A DNA stretch of 64,000 nucleotides from Sphaerulina vaccinii (GCA_022570795.1 JAKUDP010000004.1:124001-188000); one strand, 5' to 3'. Shown: positions 34,358 through 46,624, numbered from the stretch's first letter. The notes: a model not told the origin generated them from the letters alone. Program-made: numbers and translations.

Positions 34358-36797
34358 TCAGGAGTCAATGGAGAAATCCAGGCGATGTTTCGAGTCAACG
34401 GTTTTCTTCACGATATCGACACGACGACCCCTCACCAATATCTCATCGCAATAGTTGCTAGTAGCCAGCTCGACATGACTATATGTATCGTTTGTCACGG
34501 GCCTGCGGTGTCCGGCATGGTATATCCGTCCCTCGCCGAATGTGTTATATGGGGGTGGAGAGTTCCAGTTTGGATACCATGTAGGCAGCCTTGATGGGCG
34601 GAACCTCGAAGGAGCCATTGCTAGAGTGAATAAGGGCGGATCGTAGATTATGAGCGCTTTGGCGATGGCCAGATATATGTCGACATAGTCTCTTCTGTAA
34701 TCAACAAGAATGTTCTCTACGATGACAGCTCTGATATTTGGCGGTGCGAGAGCTAGGACACCGTAGATGTGATCGACTTCTCTTTGGCAGCTGCGAAGTC
34801 TTGAGCTGTGCGACAGCACGGAACAGTGCGCATAGCCAATATCGCGCAGGCTCTGAGCAGACCTAGATATGTCCCCTAATGAGACAAAGGCATCAATCAT
34901 GTCTTGGCGAACAGTATATCCGGCAGCATCGTCATCGTTTCCAGCTGCGATCGCAACGGCTCTTGCTGCGTTCAGGGTAGGAATCCTATAATTATGATCG
35001 TCAAGCCAATCGATCACCGAGTGGAGTTTCGTCCAAGCAACAACTCGACCACCGCAATGAACGATTTTCTCTGGGGCCAAGACAGCTTCTTCCACGACCC
35101 AGACTCGCTCCCACTAGTCTCGGCGAAACAGCTAATCGAAGGCTATCAGAAGGACATCGTTTACGGGCCAGGTAAGGTCTTGACTGTCGATATGGCGCAT
35201 GGCGATGTCGGTCTGCTGGGTACCAGGCCCAAGCCAGATGTTGTAGCTGGCAGATGCCGACACGACCTTCGATTCGACGCTTGCTGCTACCGCAGCCTGC
35301 ATAGCATCTCGCTTCTCAGCCTCTGTGGTGGTTGCGAAGGAATCAGCCGACTTGGAGGAAGTCAATTGCCCACCGAGCTGTACATTACACGCGAAGATGT
35401 GGCCGAATCGAGAGTAGAACTGATTGACCAGACGGTTAGCGTCCTTCACAGCGCCATCTTGGTCTGCCTTCCATCCAGGCTTAGCAAGATTACTCCTGAT
35501 CTTGTTTGCCGCTTCCTGTATCCTGACAAGATACTTGGCACATTCGGCGGTGACCTAGGCAAGCAGCGTCAGCGGACGTGTAATACCAAAACAACATGCA
35601 AGTGAAGCAAGCATCTCGGACCGATGGTAGGAATTTGCGTGCTAGGTCATCTGCGAGTGTAGTTGCTTGGTGGTAGTGAGGCTGCGGAGAGAATGAGGGA
35701 GATGTAGACCTACCTCAAGGTTGAGCTCGTCTAGGAAAACGCGGGCTCGAGGGAAGTTGTAGGTGGCCGTGAATTCTTGCCGATCTGCAAAGTCTCCGCG
35801 ACTTTTGCTGTCTTGGGCCTCCTTGGAGTGCGATGCGCTCACACTGACCCCAAAATATGGTGTCGAGACACCCACAGACGCCGAGATTGCTTGCGATGAA
35901 AATCCATTCTGTGCCATAGATCTCTCCACCTGGCTTTTGGTCTCCTTGATAGTGATAGAAGACGCGTCGAAGACCTCCATTCAGGCTTGACAAAAGTTTC
36001 GTCTGTATATGTCTGGCCAGGCGGTGGTTTTAGTTGAAATGCCTGGAACCTGGCTCTGGTCAAGCCAGTCGAGCTGTTGAGCACATATCCGTGCAGCATC
36101 TTGGTGCGTGTGAGAACTTTTCCCCATGCAGCATCATCTAGCTCCGAAGCGATGTGAACATCGCTAGGCTCCTCGATATCCCAGGTAGGAGTTTCGCCGT
36201 ATGCGGCGCCAAAGCCTTCAGGCCGATTGGGCAGTCCAAGTCTCCTGTCGCTGTAGTCTCTGATATCAGAGTCCAGAGTCATTTCCTTGGCGGTGATGCG
36301 CTCTGGCTCCTCGGACGGCGCTTCGGGCTTGAAGCCATCAGTGCCGTATGTATCAAAGAATGCCTTGGCCTGCTCATGGCCTCCTAGGCTCGTTGAGATA
36401 TCCTTGAAACGGGCCACTGCTGCATTCATAGCCTCTATACCACTCGCGTTAGAAAGATACTCAGGTGTGAAATCGACACTTCTGATCATTCTCCATTGCC
36501 ATACGGAAAGAACTGAAGCAACACAGCTCTGCTTCAAGCAGCGTAGCCAAAGGTCAGAGCTGGAGATGCGGCAAAGTCCATTTTTCTCAGCCCTGCAGGG
36601 AGATCCTAGATCCTCGTACCTTGTTTCTTTGCCGCGACTTCATCTTCTTTGCTGGCAGCGGCAGCAATCACAGCAGAAAGTGATGCTTGAGGCTCAGCTG
36701 GATCGAGAGTCGCGGGAGCAGCAGTTACTGCAGCAGTCTGTTGAGCTGGAGGCTTGGTCGCCGTAGGTTTGGCCTTCTGCGCGTTAGGCGGAGCCAT
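34358..36797 (-). pseudogene. MACPF-like gene fused in frame to the C-terminal part of a HET gene; one upstream frameshift
   Basis: The 5' part (36797-36620, then 36512 onward) encodes a Pro/Ala-rich N-terminus and a protein resembling fungal MAC/perforin-domain proteins. Near 35985 the frame shifts by one base, and coding resumes at an ATG (35980). Segments 35980-35714 and 35554-35165, with a 159-nt intron between, carry the MACPF-like region (FPRARVFLDELNLE, NQFYSRFGHIFACNVQLGG). At about 35265 the same frame switches to HET sequence (WLGPGTQQTDIAM). A 51-nt intron (35114-35164, GTAAAC...CTAG) then leads to a final exon 35113-34358 with WERVWVVEEAVLAP and HIYGVLAL, the HET C-terminus. The HET N-terminal motifs are absent. 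All exons after the shift are open and in phase, so a ~470-residue product from the internal ATG is conceivable; otherwise this is a decaying fusion. MACPF proteins form membrane pores; no activity is shown here. Confidence 0.6.
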
Positions 36798-37867
36798 CTT
36801 GCTGGACTCTCCAGGTAAGTGTAGAGGAAGTGCAACGATGCATGCAATTAAATCCAAGCGTCGTGAGAACGAGCCACGGAAGCCTTTCAGTATATATACC
36901 TAAGACCTGAAAGTCCAGATTGACCGCCTGCTCGGTTGCCACGCGTAGCCTGCAACTCCTGGACACGTTCTCGACGATCGCTCGCTTCGCTTCCGGGCGC
37001 TCCTTCAATATCGAAGAAGAGGTACTAGTTCTGCATAAGTGTGCATGGTCCGACATCCGTATGAGGCATAACAGGACGCCAAGAAAAAGCCACGAGCCAA
37101 ACTAGGCAGGTCTGGACGCCGGAGGAGACTTCTTTAGCCATAGCAACATACAAGTTCGTGGTATGAAGGGACCTTCGGAGACAATGTAGACTAGACTCGT
37201 TGATATGCCCCTACACTTGAGACTGCACATGCTCCAGGAGATGGCCTCGACGTGCAGACCGAAGATTCCAGGACTCCAGGAGAGGGGCGAACCGCACGTG
37301 GTCGGCATCATTGTCGATCATGCTGCCCTTCGTTGTGAATCTATCAAGCAGGGACTGCCGCTTGCTTGGATGTCCTGAAGGAGGTCCCGAGACGGCCTTG
37401 ATGGTATGTTGATGGCAGAACAGAGACAAAGTCAGAGAGTGGAATGTTGCCAGGATGAGTCCCAGAAGTTCTTTTTGCCTTCTGTGGCCCCGCTCTTGCC
37501 CGCGAGTGTTCCTTCCCCCCATCAACAACATCATCTCCCGAGCATCAGAATCCATCAACATTCTGTTGGGGAGCATTTAGGTTACACGCTGGTAAGAGCC
37601 TGCAGGCAACGTCATGTGCTGCAACTTGACACGCAGAGAAGAGCCAAGCTTCTTCCTTCGTTCCTACATCGACGCGAGGTCACGGTACTGAAGTACAATG
37701 CCTCCCTCAGGGCTTAAGGGCGGCAGTGGCTAACAAAATGACCACGAACACACGAAACATCGTGAAGAGACAATCTTTCTCCACTATTTCACTTTGTCTG
37801 CATATCACACTATCACATTTGCACACGTGGATCTGACAAGAGAGCGCACAGGTGGCAGAGGCACGCC
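36798..37867. other. Intergenic region, no supported gene
   Basis: About 1.1 kb between divergent genes. A frame at 37211-37576 (-) is open for 121 codons but has no recognisable motif; I do not annotate it. Likely promoter DNA. Confidence 0.5.
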
Positions 37868-39948
37868 ATGGCTCATCAGTACGGTAACACAGACAACGTT
37901 GCCTGGCCCGACGAGCAAAGCTGGACAATGACCACCGAAAACGGTGCACACGGGCAAGCTGGATCACTGATGTTCACCAATCAAGAACTTCTTGACCTGT
38001 CGCTTGAAGATACCACGTTCCTACAGCGGGCTGTTGAGACAGATATGCCGTTATTCTCCACGCAGCATACGTCCATGGATACTAACACCTACCAATCACA
38101 AGCAAACACGACAGTGGCACAAGAAGAAAGCGACTGTTCTTGGACTGAGACCGATAGCCGTGACCTCTGGCATGACCATCTTCGGCAACAGCTGCACGAC
38201 TTCCGTCAAGGGCCTGGCTGCACACTCACCAGCATAGCACTCGACTCTCGGCGGAGAAAACAAGTTCACTCAATGGCAAACATGTGGGGACTCAGTCATA
38301 TGAGTGTTGGCACTGGTAAACAGAAGCGTGTGCTGCTGAGCAAATGTGCTTTGGCGAAAACTGGAGAAGTCAACGACCGAAGATGGAATCCAGCTCGAGA
38401 ATCTTGGCTGCCAGGCTATGTTGATCCTCGATTGGTTCTGTTTCACTGGATCTCATCGACCATATGCTTCCAGACGTGTTTGAACGTACTGCAGCTTCCA
38501 ACGCCAGCCAGAACTACAATGGACGTTCAAGGCGACTATGGCACCGTGTACGCTTTGTTTGAGAATGCTTCTGATGCTGCGACCACTCTGCTAGCACTTA
38601 ATGCTTCTCGACCTCACTGGAACATGAATACTGTAGATCAAAATGTCGAAGCTTGCTATCTGCGACTGCCATCAGGATTCAGTCTAACTTCGTATCTTCT
38701 AGCCGATGGGTTCTGTAGCCTACCGACTCTGGTCTACCAATCTTTCACCAATGCGCAAACTGACAACCCGAATTTGGCATACTCAGGCTCCGTTTCCCCC
38801 TCGGTATGCCTGTCACGGCCGAGACCAACATCACTAGCTCCAGGCACAGCAAGTCCTACTGAGCTGGCCAATGCTCTGCATCGCATCTCCTCATCGCCGA
38901 GATATCATCCGCCACTCTCGAGCTCCGCCTTGCACAGCAGAAGAGGCAGTATATCCCGTCGATTGTCTCTTTCCTCGTCGCTCTCTCGCGACCTCGGCTA
39001 CATCTCTGCCAGCAGCCAAGTCGACTCGGAATACAGCTTAGCGACAAGTGCTTCGAAGAAGCGTCGAAGAGCGCCAAAGATACTAGGTGGATATCATTGC
39101 ACTGTTCAAGGCTGCGACAAGGCATTCGATCATCAAGGAGAACTTACGAAACACGAGAAGGTTCACAGCGACGAGCGACCCTATGCTTGCGGGCATTGCG
39201 GGAAAGGCTTCGCATATCCAAAAGACTTGCGTCGCCACGAGAAAACACATGCTATGGAATCAACCACTGTCTCGCCAATCTTGGAGCCTGCAGAAGTGGA
39301 CGAAGATTTTGACGTAGACGAAGCTGAGTTGCAGCAGCGACGCAGCACATCCCACGCAGGACATGCGTATACATGTGCCAACATAGCTGGTGTTGAAACC
39401 GTCTTCACGCTGTCTGCAGACAATAGTGCCGGGATCTGTACATACTGCGGCAAACGCTTCCCGAATCCTCCTGACTGGGGTATCAGAAGCCAACATCTTG
39501 TCACTTGCCACAACTTTGGAGGCTGCAACCACAGCAAACAGTTCTCAAGGGTATGCCACTCAGCCTGAGGTATCTGATTGTCGCTGCTGACCGTTCTTCG
39601 AGGCGGACTGTTTTCGCCAGCCCCTCGAGCACGCGCATTCCAACGTTATAGGTTAGTGCTGCTCGACTCTTCGCTTCCTTTGGCATTTGCTGACCCGATG
39701 CAGGTTACTGGACAAAGCAATTGGAGCAGGCCGCCAGACACGACGAAGCTCGATCTATTCTTACACGTACACACTTGCTATCCACCCGAGATAGTCAGAC
39801 ACAACATCGTGGATTGCACCCAAGGATGGGAGAGTGCCAGGTCACGAAAGGAACTAAGCAAGACCGGCCACATCATGCACTCGGCAGTCTACAGAGGAAG
39901 GTGGCACATCTGTTCGGTGCGCTGAAAGATGGTACATCCAGGCCATAA
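37868..39948 (+). CDS. C2H2 zinc-finger transcription factor
   Basis: Three exons, 37868-39550, 39603-39651 and 39704-39948, with two 52-nt introns (GTATGC...CGAG and GTTAGT...TGCAG), give 658 residues. Two classical fingers lie at ~409-461 (YHCTVQGCDKAFDHQGELTK and YACGHCGKGFAYPKDLRR, each followed by HEK.H). A third, atypical finger starts CTYCGKRFPNPPDWG and ends HLVTCHNFGGCNHSKQFSR. Only after splicing does it continue as ADCFRQPLEHAHSNVIGYW, the usual ending of this finger in fungal regulators (compare DHFRQHLKHSHAG). Without the introns the protein stops just after QFSR. The N-terminal 400 residues are Ser/Thr-rich and probably disordered. Target genes unknown. Confidence 0.85.
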
Positions 39949-40159
39949 GCACGCTGCGAGGCTTTTACCCCAGATCGAGCTTGTGCCATTTGAACGATTG
40001 ATCTGACTTGATCTTCGAGGATATACAGGGGCCTGCACTCTCAGACTGGGAGCCTGATCCAGAACTGGAAAATAGTGCAATAGTCTGACAGCAATAACAT
40101 TGTCTCTTGAGCTGAGTACAGTTCGACTAGGACTGTCAAAGCATTCGTCCTCAGATCGG

Positions 40160-40798
40160 CTATGGCGTTACAGCCGCGACCGCACCCCAGCTTGGCTTGC
40201 TACGCTTAGACACAATCGTGAACACCATCGTATAAAACGCCATGATCACGCTCATAGCAGAGAAACCAATCACGAAGCCCCGCAACCTCCAGATCGTGCC
40301 TGCCTTGACATATGCCTGCCACGAGACTCCGTTCGGAATTGCCTCGCATCCGCAAGCGAAGACACAATTGTCAGGAAAGTGCCCTTCCATCTTGAGCTTG
40401 CAGAATACCAGATCTAGCACATCGATTGCTAGAATCGCTCCACCTGCCAGCGCGAGCCAACTGCCGAAGAAGAGGAAACTGGCGATGCTTTCAGCTTTTT
40501 CTTGGGCTGCGAGCCATTGTGCACTCCTTCTCTCTGCGAATGGGATGCTGTAAGGATCGCATGAGATTTCTGATTCTTGCCGAGTTCGAGCATTGTGTTC
40601 CTCGACATTGGCATTGATGCAGTCGGTTGCAGTCCGGACGATGCGATCTGTCGCATTGACCAGCAGTCTTCGTGGTCGCAAGGGCGTCCAGAGCTGTAGG
40701 AAGATGCTAAAGGTAGCGAGGAGGAGGTATATGGCAATGAGCAGTGTGTTTCGTATTGTCTTCCGTGCGTGGCTGGTCATACAGGTGCCATACGACAT
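40160..40798 (-). CDS. Predicted integral membrane protein, unknown function
   Basis: Intronless, 212 residues, with three clear hydrophobic segments: TLLIAIYLLLATFSIFLQLW (~17-36), SFLFFGSWLALAGGAILAID (~107-130) and FVIGFSAMSVIMAFYTMVFT (~175-195). The loop between segments 2 and 3 has three cysteines (CVFACGCEA) plus one nearby, possibly disulphide-linked outside the cell. No family recognised. ATG 40798 is the first in frame. Confidence 0.6.
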   Translation of the reverse strand: MSYGTCMTSHARKTIRNTLLIAIYLLLATFSIFLQLWTPLRPRRLLVNATDRIVRTATDCINANVEEHNARTRQESEISCDPYSIPFAERRSAQWLAAQEKAESIASFLFFGSWLALAGGAILAIDVLDLVFCKLKMEGHFPDNCVFACGCEAIPNGVSWQAYVKAGTIWRLRGFVIGFSAMSVIMAFYTMVFTIVSKRSKPSWGAVAAVTP

Positions 40799-41142
40799 GG
40801 GAGATGATTTCTGTACAGCGGGAAGAGGCGGGGCAAGATGAAGTCGTCGTGTAGGATGTTGGTGTTCAAGTCAACAAAGTATGACAACTTCTTGGTCTCC
40901 TTCACGCATGCGAGAGCGTTGTAGCTTCATACTATGGAGAGCCAATCGCACAATTAGACATATCTTTTGCAAGATAATTGCGTCTAAATTTCGATGTCTC
41001 AGCACAAATAAATTGTCGATTGCAAGTGGACTCTCACTACAACTCTGACTCGGTCTCCATAGATGAGCTCCGACCCGCGCTGCTCCATGTGACTCCGTCC
41101 TCCGAGGTTCTCGTCACGGTATTTAGTGATGTTATCGCACCA

Positions 41143-44117
41143 CTACATGATTCTCACTGCTGCTATCTCGCCCACATTGTTTGGGTAATACACGATCGTG
41201 CCAGTATAGTGTTGTCTCGTGCAATAATTGTTGATCCAGACGAATCCTTGACAGCCAGGGTCCGCATCGCAGTATGCAAAACAGCTCTGATAGGTGCCAG
41301 CTTGACTCGAGTAGCCATTAGTGTTCATATCGTTATCACAGCGTATGTAGTAAGATACGCCAGCAGCGTCGACAACGGTCTTGCCATCGTCTCCAGGACA
41401 TGCAGAGGGTAGATTCGTAGATGTTGCCAGTGCGGACGAGCTTGTTGATCTTGATGAGCTCCTCGAAGAAGAAGAAGAGGAAGCCTGAAGCGTCTGCGTT
41501 GCTGTCTGGGTAATTGTCGCATATATGTTAGACTGCGAGGCAGTCACGGTGATCGTGGAGGCTGGAAGCGTGTATGTCTGGACCTGTGCTGCGGCAGAAG
41601 AAGATGTCGTTACAGCTGCTGTATTGATTGGCACCCAAGCTTTATAATCGACTGTTCCAGTAACGTCGATTGCAGCATAACCGAAGAAATAGTTTTGACC
41701 TGGGTTTATGTATTCTGCGTTTTGTATTGTACCATATCCCACAGAGCAGTAGGAGTAGGAGTATGAGTACGTCTTCGACGAATAGCTCTGGCTTTGCCAT
41801 TGAGCGTATAGGCAAGGCCATGTGCTGCCAGAGACAGCCATCGGCGTACATTGTCTATAGCACGCTGAGCTATCTGTTGCTAATGTGGGGGCAGGAGTGG
41901 CCACATTGCTGAAATAGGTTGTAGTAATGCCATTGTAGACACTGAGTGACGTTGTTGTGATGTACGCGTTCAGATATGTGTTACATAGTGGCTGAAATAC
42001 GGAAGTCCTACCTGCCACTACGGCGGTGACGGGAGGTGATGGACAGTTCGGCTGAACTAGGCCGTTGGGATAGTATTGAGTGTATGTCTGCGTGATAGTT
42101 CCATAGGAGACACTGGTAGATGCTGGCAAGGTAATAGTACGAAGCTCTGTGGCGGGCGGAAGACTTGTTGTTGCGCGATCCAGAGTCGCCGTGATATTCT
42201 GGATGATAGGACGAGGTGTATAAGTGGCCGGCGGCAGAGTCTCCGTGATATTCTGAATCACAGGGAGAGGCGTATAAGAAATCTGTGGCAATGTCGTCGT
42301 AACGGTCTGCGTGACAGGCGAAGGCGTAACAACAAGGGTCGTAAGGACTGTCGATGCATTCAGAGTAGTTGTTATAATGCTCGTGTTTGGAAAAGCCGTG
42401 AAAGTCTCTCGAGGCAGGGTGAGTGGATATGGCACGGATGATAGCTGAGTTGTGATCTCCGTCAATGTTGCTGTCTTCGTTTCCAGAACCAGAGAGCTCT
42501 GATTGAAGGTAGTTGTCAGTCGAAGCGTGGTATATTCGGTCGTTGTCGAAGTGCTTGCGTTCAGCTGGGAGAGCTGGATCGAGAGGGCGGTATTGGTGAC
42601 TTGCAGAGTAGTCGTCGCAGTTATAGTTTCGAGAATCAAGGATGGCAGCTGGCTCAAGGCTGTGGTCCTCTCGATCGTTGTAAGCTCAGTCGTCGTGGAA
42701 GTACTCGCATTCACCTGGGATAGCTGGACTGAGAGAGCCGTAGTCGTGACTTGCAACATCGTAGTTGCTGTAATCGTTTCAAGAATCAAGGATGGAGGCT
42801 GACTAAGAGTAGTAGTCTCTCGTATAGTGGTGTACTCGGTGGTGATCGAAGTGCTTGCTGGCTCTACAGACAGCGACAAGGAATATGCAGTAATGGTAGC
42901 GAGCGAAGTCGTTACATCGGTAACTGTCTCGTAGATCAGAGAAGGCCTATCTTGAGTCTGGGTGACATTCAGAGTAGTTGTGCTGAGAATGGTAGCTTTA
43001 GTTCCCAGTTAGCGTTCACTGGTATTCGGGTGGACTAGTCTTCACTCACTCGTAATGGTCGATAGATCGGTAGACACCAGGCTAATGTACTGCGTGTTCG
43101 GCACTTGAATAGTGGAAAGCTCGGTCGAGTATAGAACAGTCGTAGCAGTGACAGGATCCTGCGTCTGCGTAACACCATCTCTTGTTTGTGTGATCGCGTC
43201 TCTTGTTTGAGTTACATATTGCGTGATTGTCATAGTGGGCTGAGCAGAGGGACCAGCAACACTGTTGGCGACGACCGATATCTCATCCACAGCCACGTAT
43301 GCTGGCCCTGAGCACTGTACACTGAATGTCGCTGCTGCATTCGGGTTCGAGCTCTGTGCGAAGTACGTGTAGGTGTAAGGCGCATAGCTCGTCGTGAGAG
43401 GAGAAGCTGTGCTGCAGACAGCCTCACCACATATTGTGATCGCACAGTCCGGTGGCGCATTGCCATTCTGTGCCTCTGAAGCATAGCCCGTAAGCGTGTA
43501 AGAGGTACCTGATGTTGCAGAGAACATTTGTGTGATGTTGTACACCAGGGGTTGAATAGCCTGTCGCTTCACAGCAGTAGCGCTCGTGGAGCCGAATGTG
43601 ATCAATCTGATGTGGTCAATGGCGAGCCCCTTGGTGGATATCTCATCGCTACTTACAGATAGTTGTCGCCACTGTATGGCTGTAGAGGGCCTCCGTCAGC
43701 GACGACGGCAGAGACTTGCGGTGCTGACGATGAGACGTCGTATGTCGGTGAACCTGCATCGAAGTTGATGGTTTGGTTTGTGACAGGAATTGGCGTAAAA
43801 GTCTGTATGATGGTAACTGTAGAGGCTGGAAAAGCGGTTGTGACAGTCTCGTTGATACCGGAAACCGTCAAAGTCGATATGGGTGCACTGCCGTATACAG
43901 TGGAAGTGAGCGTCGTAGCGTTGCTGCAGAAGGAAGGTTCTGGTGCCATGCTCGTTGTACCGAGATCCGTGACCATATACGTCGCAGAAGCGGATGTGTA
44001 GACGAACACGCTTCGCTTAAGGCAGGAATTCGAAGGGTCGGCGCTGATGCCGTAGGAAGGAACGAGTGTTTGAGCAGTAACACTGCCAAACAGCAATCCC
44101 AGCACGAAACGCAGCAT
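41143..44117 (-). CDS. Large secreted Thr/Ser-rich repeat protein with C-terminal PAN/apple-like module
   Basis: Three exons, 44117-43657, 43606-43050 and 42995-41143, with introns of 50 nt (GTAAGT...CATCAG) and 54 nt (GTGAGT...TAAAG, GCTAACT branch site), give 956 residues in one continuous frame. A signal peptide (MLRFVLGLLFGSVTAQ) is followed by long Thr/Ser/Val-rich stretches expected to be O-glycosylated and extended. A middle domain (~200-300) has cysteines and resembles a carbohydrate-binding-like fold. Near-identical ~50-residue repeats follow. The last ~85 residues (CPGDDGKTVVDAAGVSYYIR, CFAYCDADPGCQGFVW) look like a PAN/apple-type adhesion module. No GPI signal is seen. Probably a cell-surface or matrix adhesin; no orthologue recognised. 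Confidence 0.75.
42430..42870 (-). repeat. Tandem ~150-bp coding repeat in the adhesin-like gene
   Basis: Two near-identical units and a third degenerate one encode STSTTTE(L/Y)TT, PSLILETITATT(M/T)LQV and ALS(I/V)QLSQ(V/L)NA. Such in-frame repeats expand and contract readily and often differ between strains. Confidence 0.75.
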
Positions 44118-44762
44118 CGTGTGATACAACGCTGTAAAACGTACAAACGATTTGTCTTTTCTTCACAGCGCGGAGACTCAGCTGCAGCATCACGTCTTTT
44201 TGTTATTCCATTTCGTGGCATGGCCAGGCAGGGCGAGGCATTCGGCTTCGTGGATCACGGTCTGCCGTTTGGCGCCGCATGTCTCGGTACACTCGCTTGT
44301 GCTCTGCACACTTGCCTCATCAGGCGATGATGGCCAGCAGTGGTGTGAGAGTTGCAGCATTGGAATGCCAAGCTTTGTGGTATTTGCTTGATCGCTCGAT
44401 CGTGTAAGGAATGCCAATTTGCGCAGCATTTCTGGACGCGCTTTGCAGAAGCCAAACCAGCGATTGGTACAGAGCATCTCCCAGTGCGTTCTGTGACAGG
44501 CGTATCACACGTGTAGCCGGCACTTTCCAGCTAGGAGTGATAAGGCTGAATAGGCCAGCGTGCCCTATGTTGCTTGACAGACGCTGGAATTCGTGAGAAT
44601 GGCACTTGCCGCATGTGACTCTACTCATTCCAGGGAAGTTAAGAGTAGTCACTGGCTTAGGTGGACAGCCCAGCGTATGTAGAGATAGTACTTGCCTCGT
44701 GTAGCATGGGACATTTCTGCAAAGTGAGCTGGTGTCTTCGTTCAATTCGTAGCACATACATT
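44118..44762. other. Intergenic region
   Basis: A 437-base open frame on the minus strand (44320-44757) has no motif, signal or plausible splice partner; I leave it out. Nothing else seen. Confidence 0.5.
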
Positions 44763-46624
44763 TCAGTCTTCACATGCCCAATTCGCATGCACCCAGTCAG
44801 AAATAACATCTGTCAAAGTCTTGCCATCAATCGCGAAGCTTGCATCTTTCGCTTCACGCTTCTCTCCAAGATACCTCAGCGCGAGTATAACCCAACTCTC
44901 GATGAACTCATTATACACAAGATCAACCTTGTCGGGCTCGTTCGAGGCATCGGAAAAGCTAACATTCATGCCAATCACGTTTGGCACATTGTAGAACTTG
45001 ATAGGCTGATGTATCGTATCGTCGCCGTCAGTGCCAGCATCATCTTTCGTGGTATAGCCGGGAACCTGTGGCGCGTTCTTGTCATCGCCGTTGCCAAGAG
45101 GAATCTGGCTCTGGACGCCGAGAAGAGACTGAAGTCTAGCAGGTGCTTCATCGACTGAGAGAAGGCTGTCTGCGCGCACTGGAAGATGAGGTACAAGCTC
45201 TCTAAGTTTGCTTTCGTCTTCGCCTGCCATGGCTAGCATGTCGACGAGCAAGATTGGTCCTTCATTGTTCAAGATATTCAGAATCTTGCTTGCAGCTTGT
45301 ATGGGATGTCCTTGAGCAGCTTGAAGCCACTGGTAAATGGCGAGACTAGGAAGGTCGAGTCAATCGTGAAGGGTCCTTTGAAGATGTCGAAGCGGATGGC
45401 ACCAGTGTTCGTGAGAGCAATCGTAGGCGTCTTCGTACTATTGAGGGTCTCAGGGAAGACTCGAGTCTCCAGCCAGGTGAGTAAGCTGTCCTCTGCAGGA
45501 TAAGGCGCTCGGTTGAGCCAGTAGTCATGCGGCGCACAACCGAAAGTCTTGTCTAGCTTGAGATCTTTCCTAGCTTCTGAGATTGCCTTTGAGACGTTCT
45601 TGCCTAGTTCAGTGTCGAACGAGGATTTGTTTGTGCTCGAGTGGTGATGCAGCGAGTAGAGATTGTTGTCGATGTACAATCTCCTGTAGTCCAGGGACCT
45701 TGACGTGGATGCACTCTGCTCTTTCTTGCCAGTACTAAGCCCATCAATGGACAAGAAGCCCAATGTCTCCATGTAGCGTCCACTCTCCAGTCCCCACGCT
45801 TTCTTGTCGAACTTGCGATAATCGCGGATGTGCGTGTGCCCACCAAAGAAGACAATAGGCGTGTCCCAGTTCTCGGTGCGAATAGCTTTGTAGACAGCCT
45901 CGAATTCAGGAGTGTCTCTGACTGGAACATGCCCTGCCACGAGGAACAAGTCTACATCCTTGTCAGAGATGGCATCCTTGAACCACTGCTCCTTGATTGT
46001 GTCCTCGACGGGCGTGACGATAGTGTTATTGGCATTGCCCTTGAAGTTGAAGAGGTAGCCGAACGCCACAATACGAATGCCTTGATTCTTAGTTGTGAAC
46101 TTGCGATACCTCCTGGCAAGAGGAACCTGTTCTCCGGTCTTGGGATTGAAGATGTCTAGGTTGCTCGCGATGTACGCGTCGCTGAAGTCTGGCACAACTT
46201 TATTGAACTCGTTGTTGCTGCTATTCGCCTTATATAGCTCGTGGTTGCCACTGGTCATAACATCGATGGCCTGGTGTTTCACTACGTCGAATGTGTACTT
46301 GCCCTTGGGATCGCTGGCATCATACAGCCCATTGCCCTCTACTCTGTCGCCTGTATCAATGATGAGCAGATCGCTGCCATCCTCATCGGCTTTCTTATGG
46401 AGGTGATGTGCGAATGAGATATAGTCTCCCCAGTCTGCCGAGTACTGGGCTTCTTGTAGATGTCCGCCATGCCAGCCGTGCGTGTCGGTGGTATGTAGGA
46501 AGTTGAGCTGACCCCATGGTAGCTCTCGGAGTGGAGCGGCGATTGGGGAAGGCGCGGTGGGTTGCTCAGCGGTGGCGAGGAGGTGGAGAAGAGTCAGTAA
46601 GAGCGGTATACGAGTGAATGCCAT
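44763..46624 (-). pseudogene. Secreted calcineurin-like phosphoesterase / 5'-nucleotidase with a 1-nt frameshift
   Basis: From ATG 46624 (signal peptide MAFTRIPLLLTLLHLLATAE) the frame encodes a metallophosphoesterase: TTDTHGWHGGH, IIDTGDRVEGNG, TSGNHELY, VAGHVPV and FFGGHTHIRD. It continues into a 5'-nucleotidase-type C-terminal domain (LTNTGAIRFDIFKGPFTIDS, TFLVSPFTSGF). At about 45293-45300, after KDIPYK, coding moves by one base; the first frame stops at 45278. The second frame continues as NNEGPILLVDMLAMAGED down to the stop at 44763. One missing base near 45297 accounts for everything; no intron fits. The restored length would be about 620 residues, normal for this fungal family. It may be a recent pseudogene, an allelic difference or an isolated sequence error. 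Confidence 0.75.

Noticed and set aside
35114..35164. Two in-frame TAG stops in the HET part of the chimera
   Set aside because: Both lie inside a 51-nt GTAAAC...CTAG segment that splices in phase and restores the conserved TWP-WERVW join, so they are intronic.
39551..39602. Stop codon at the end of the C2H2 protein after QFSR
   Set aside because: A 52-nt intron continues the third zinc finger; the stop at 39568 is intronic.
44320..44757. 146-codon minus-strand frame
   Set aside because: No recognisable domain, signal peptide or natural composition.
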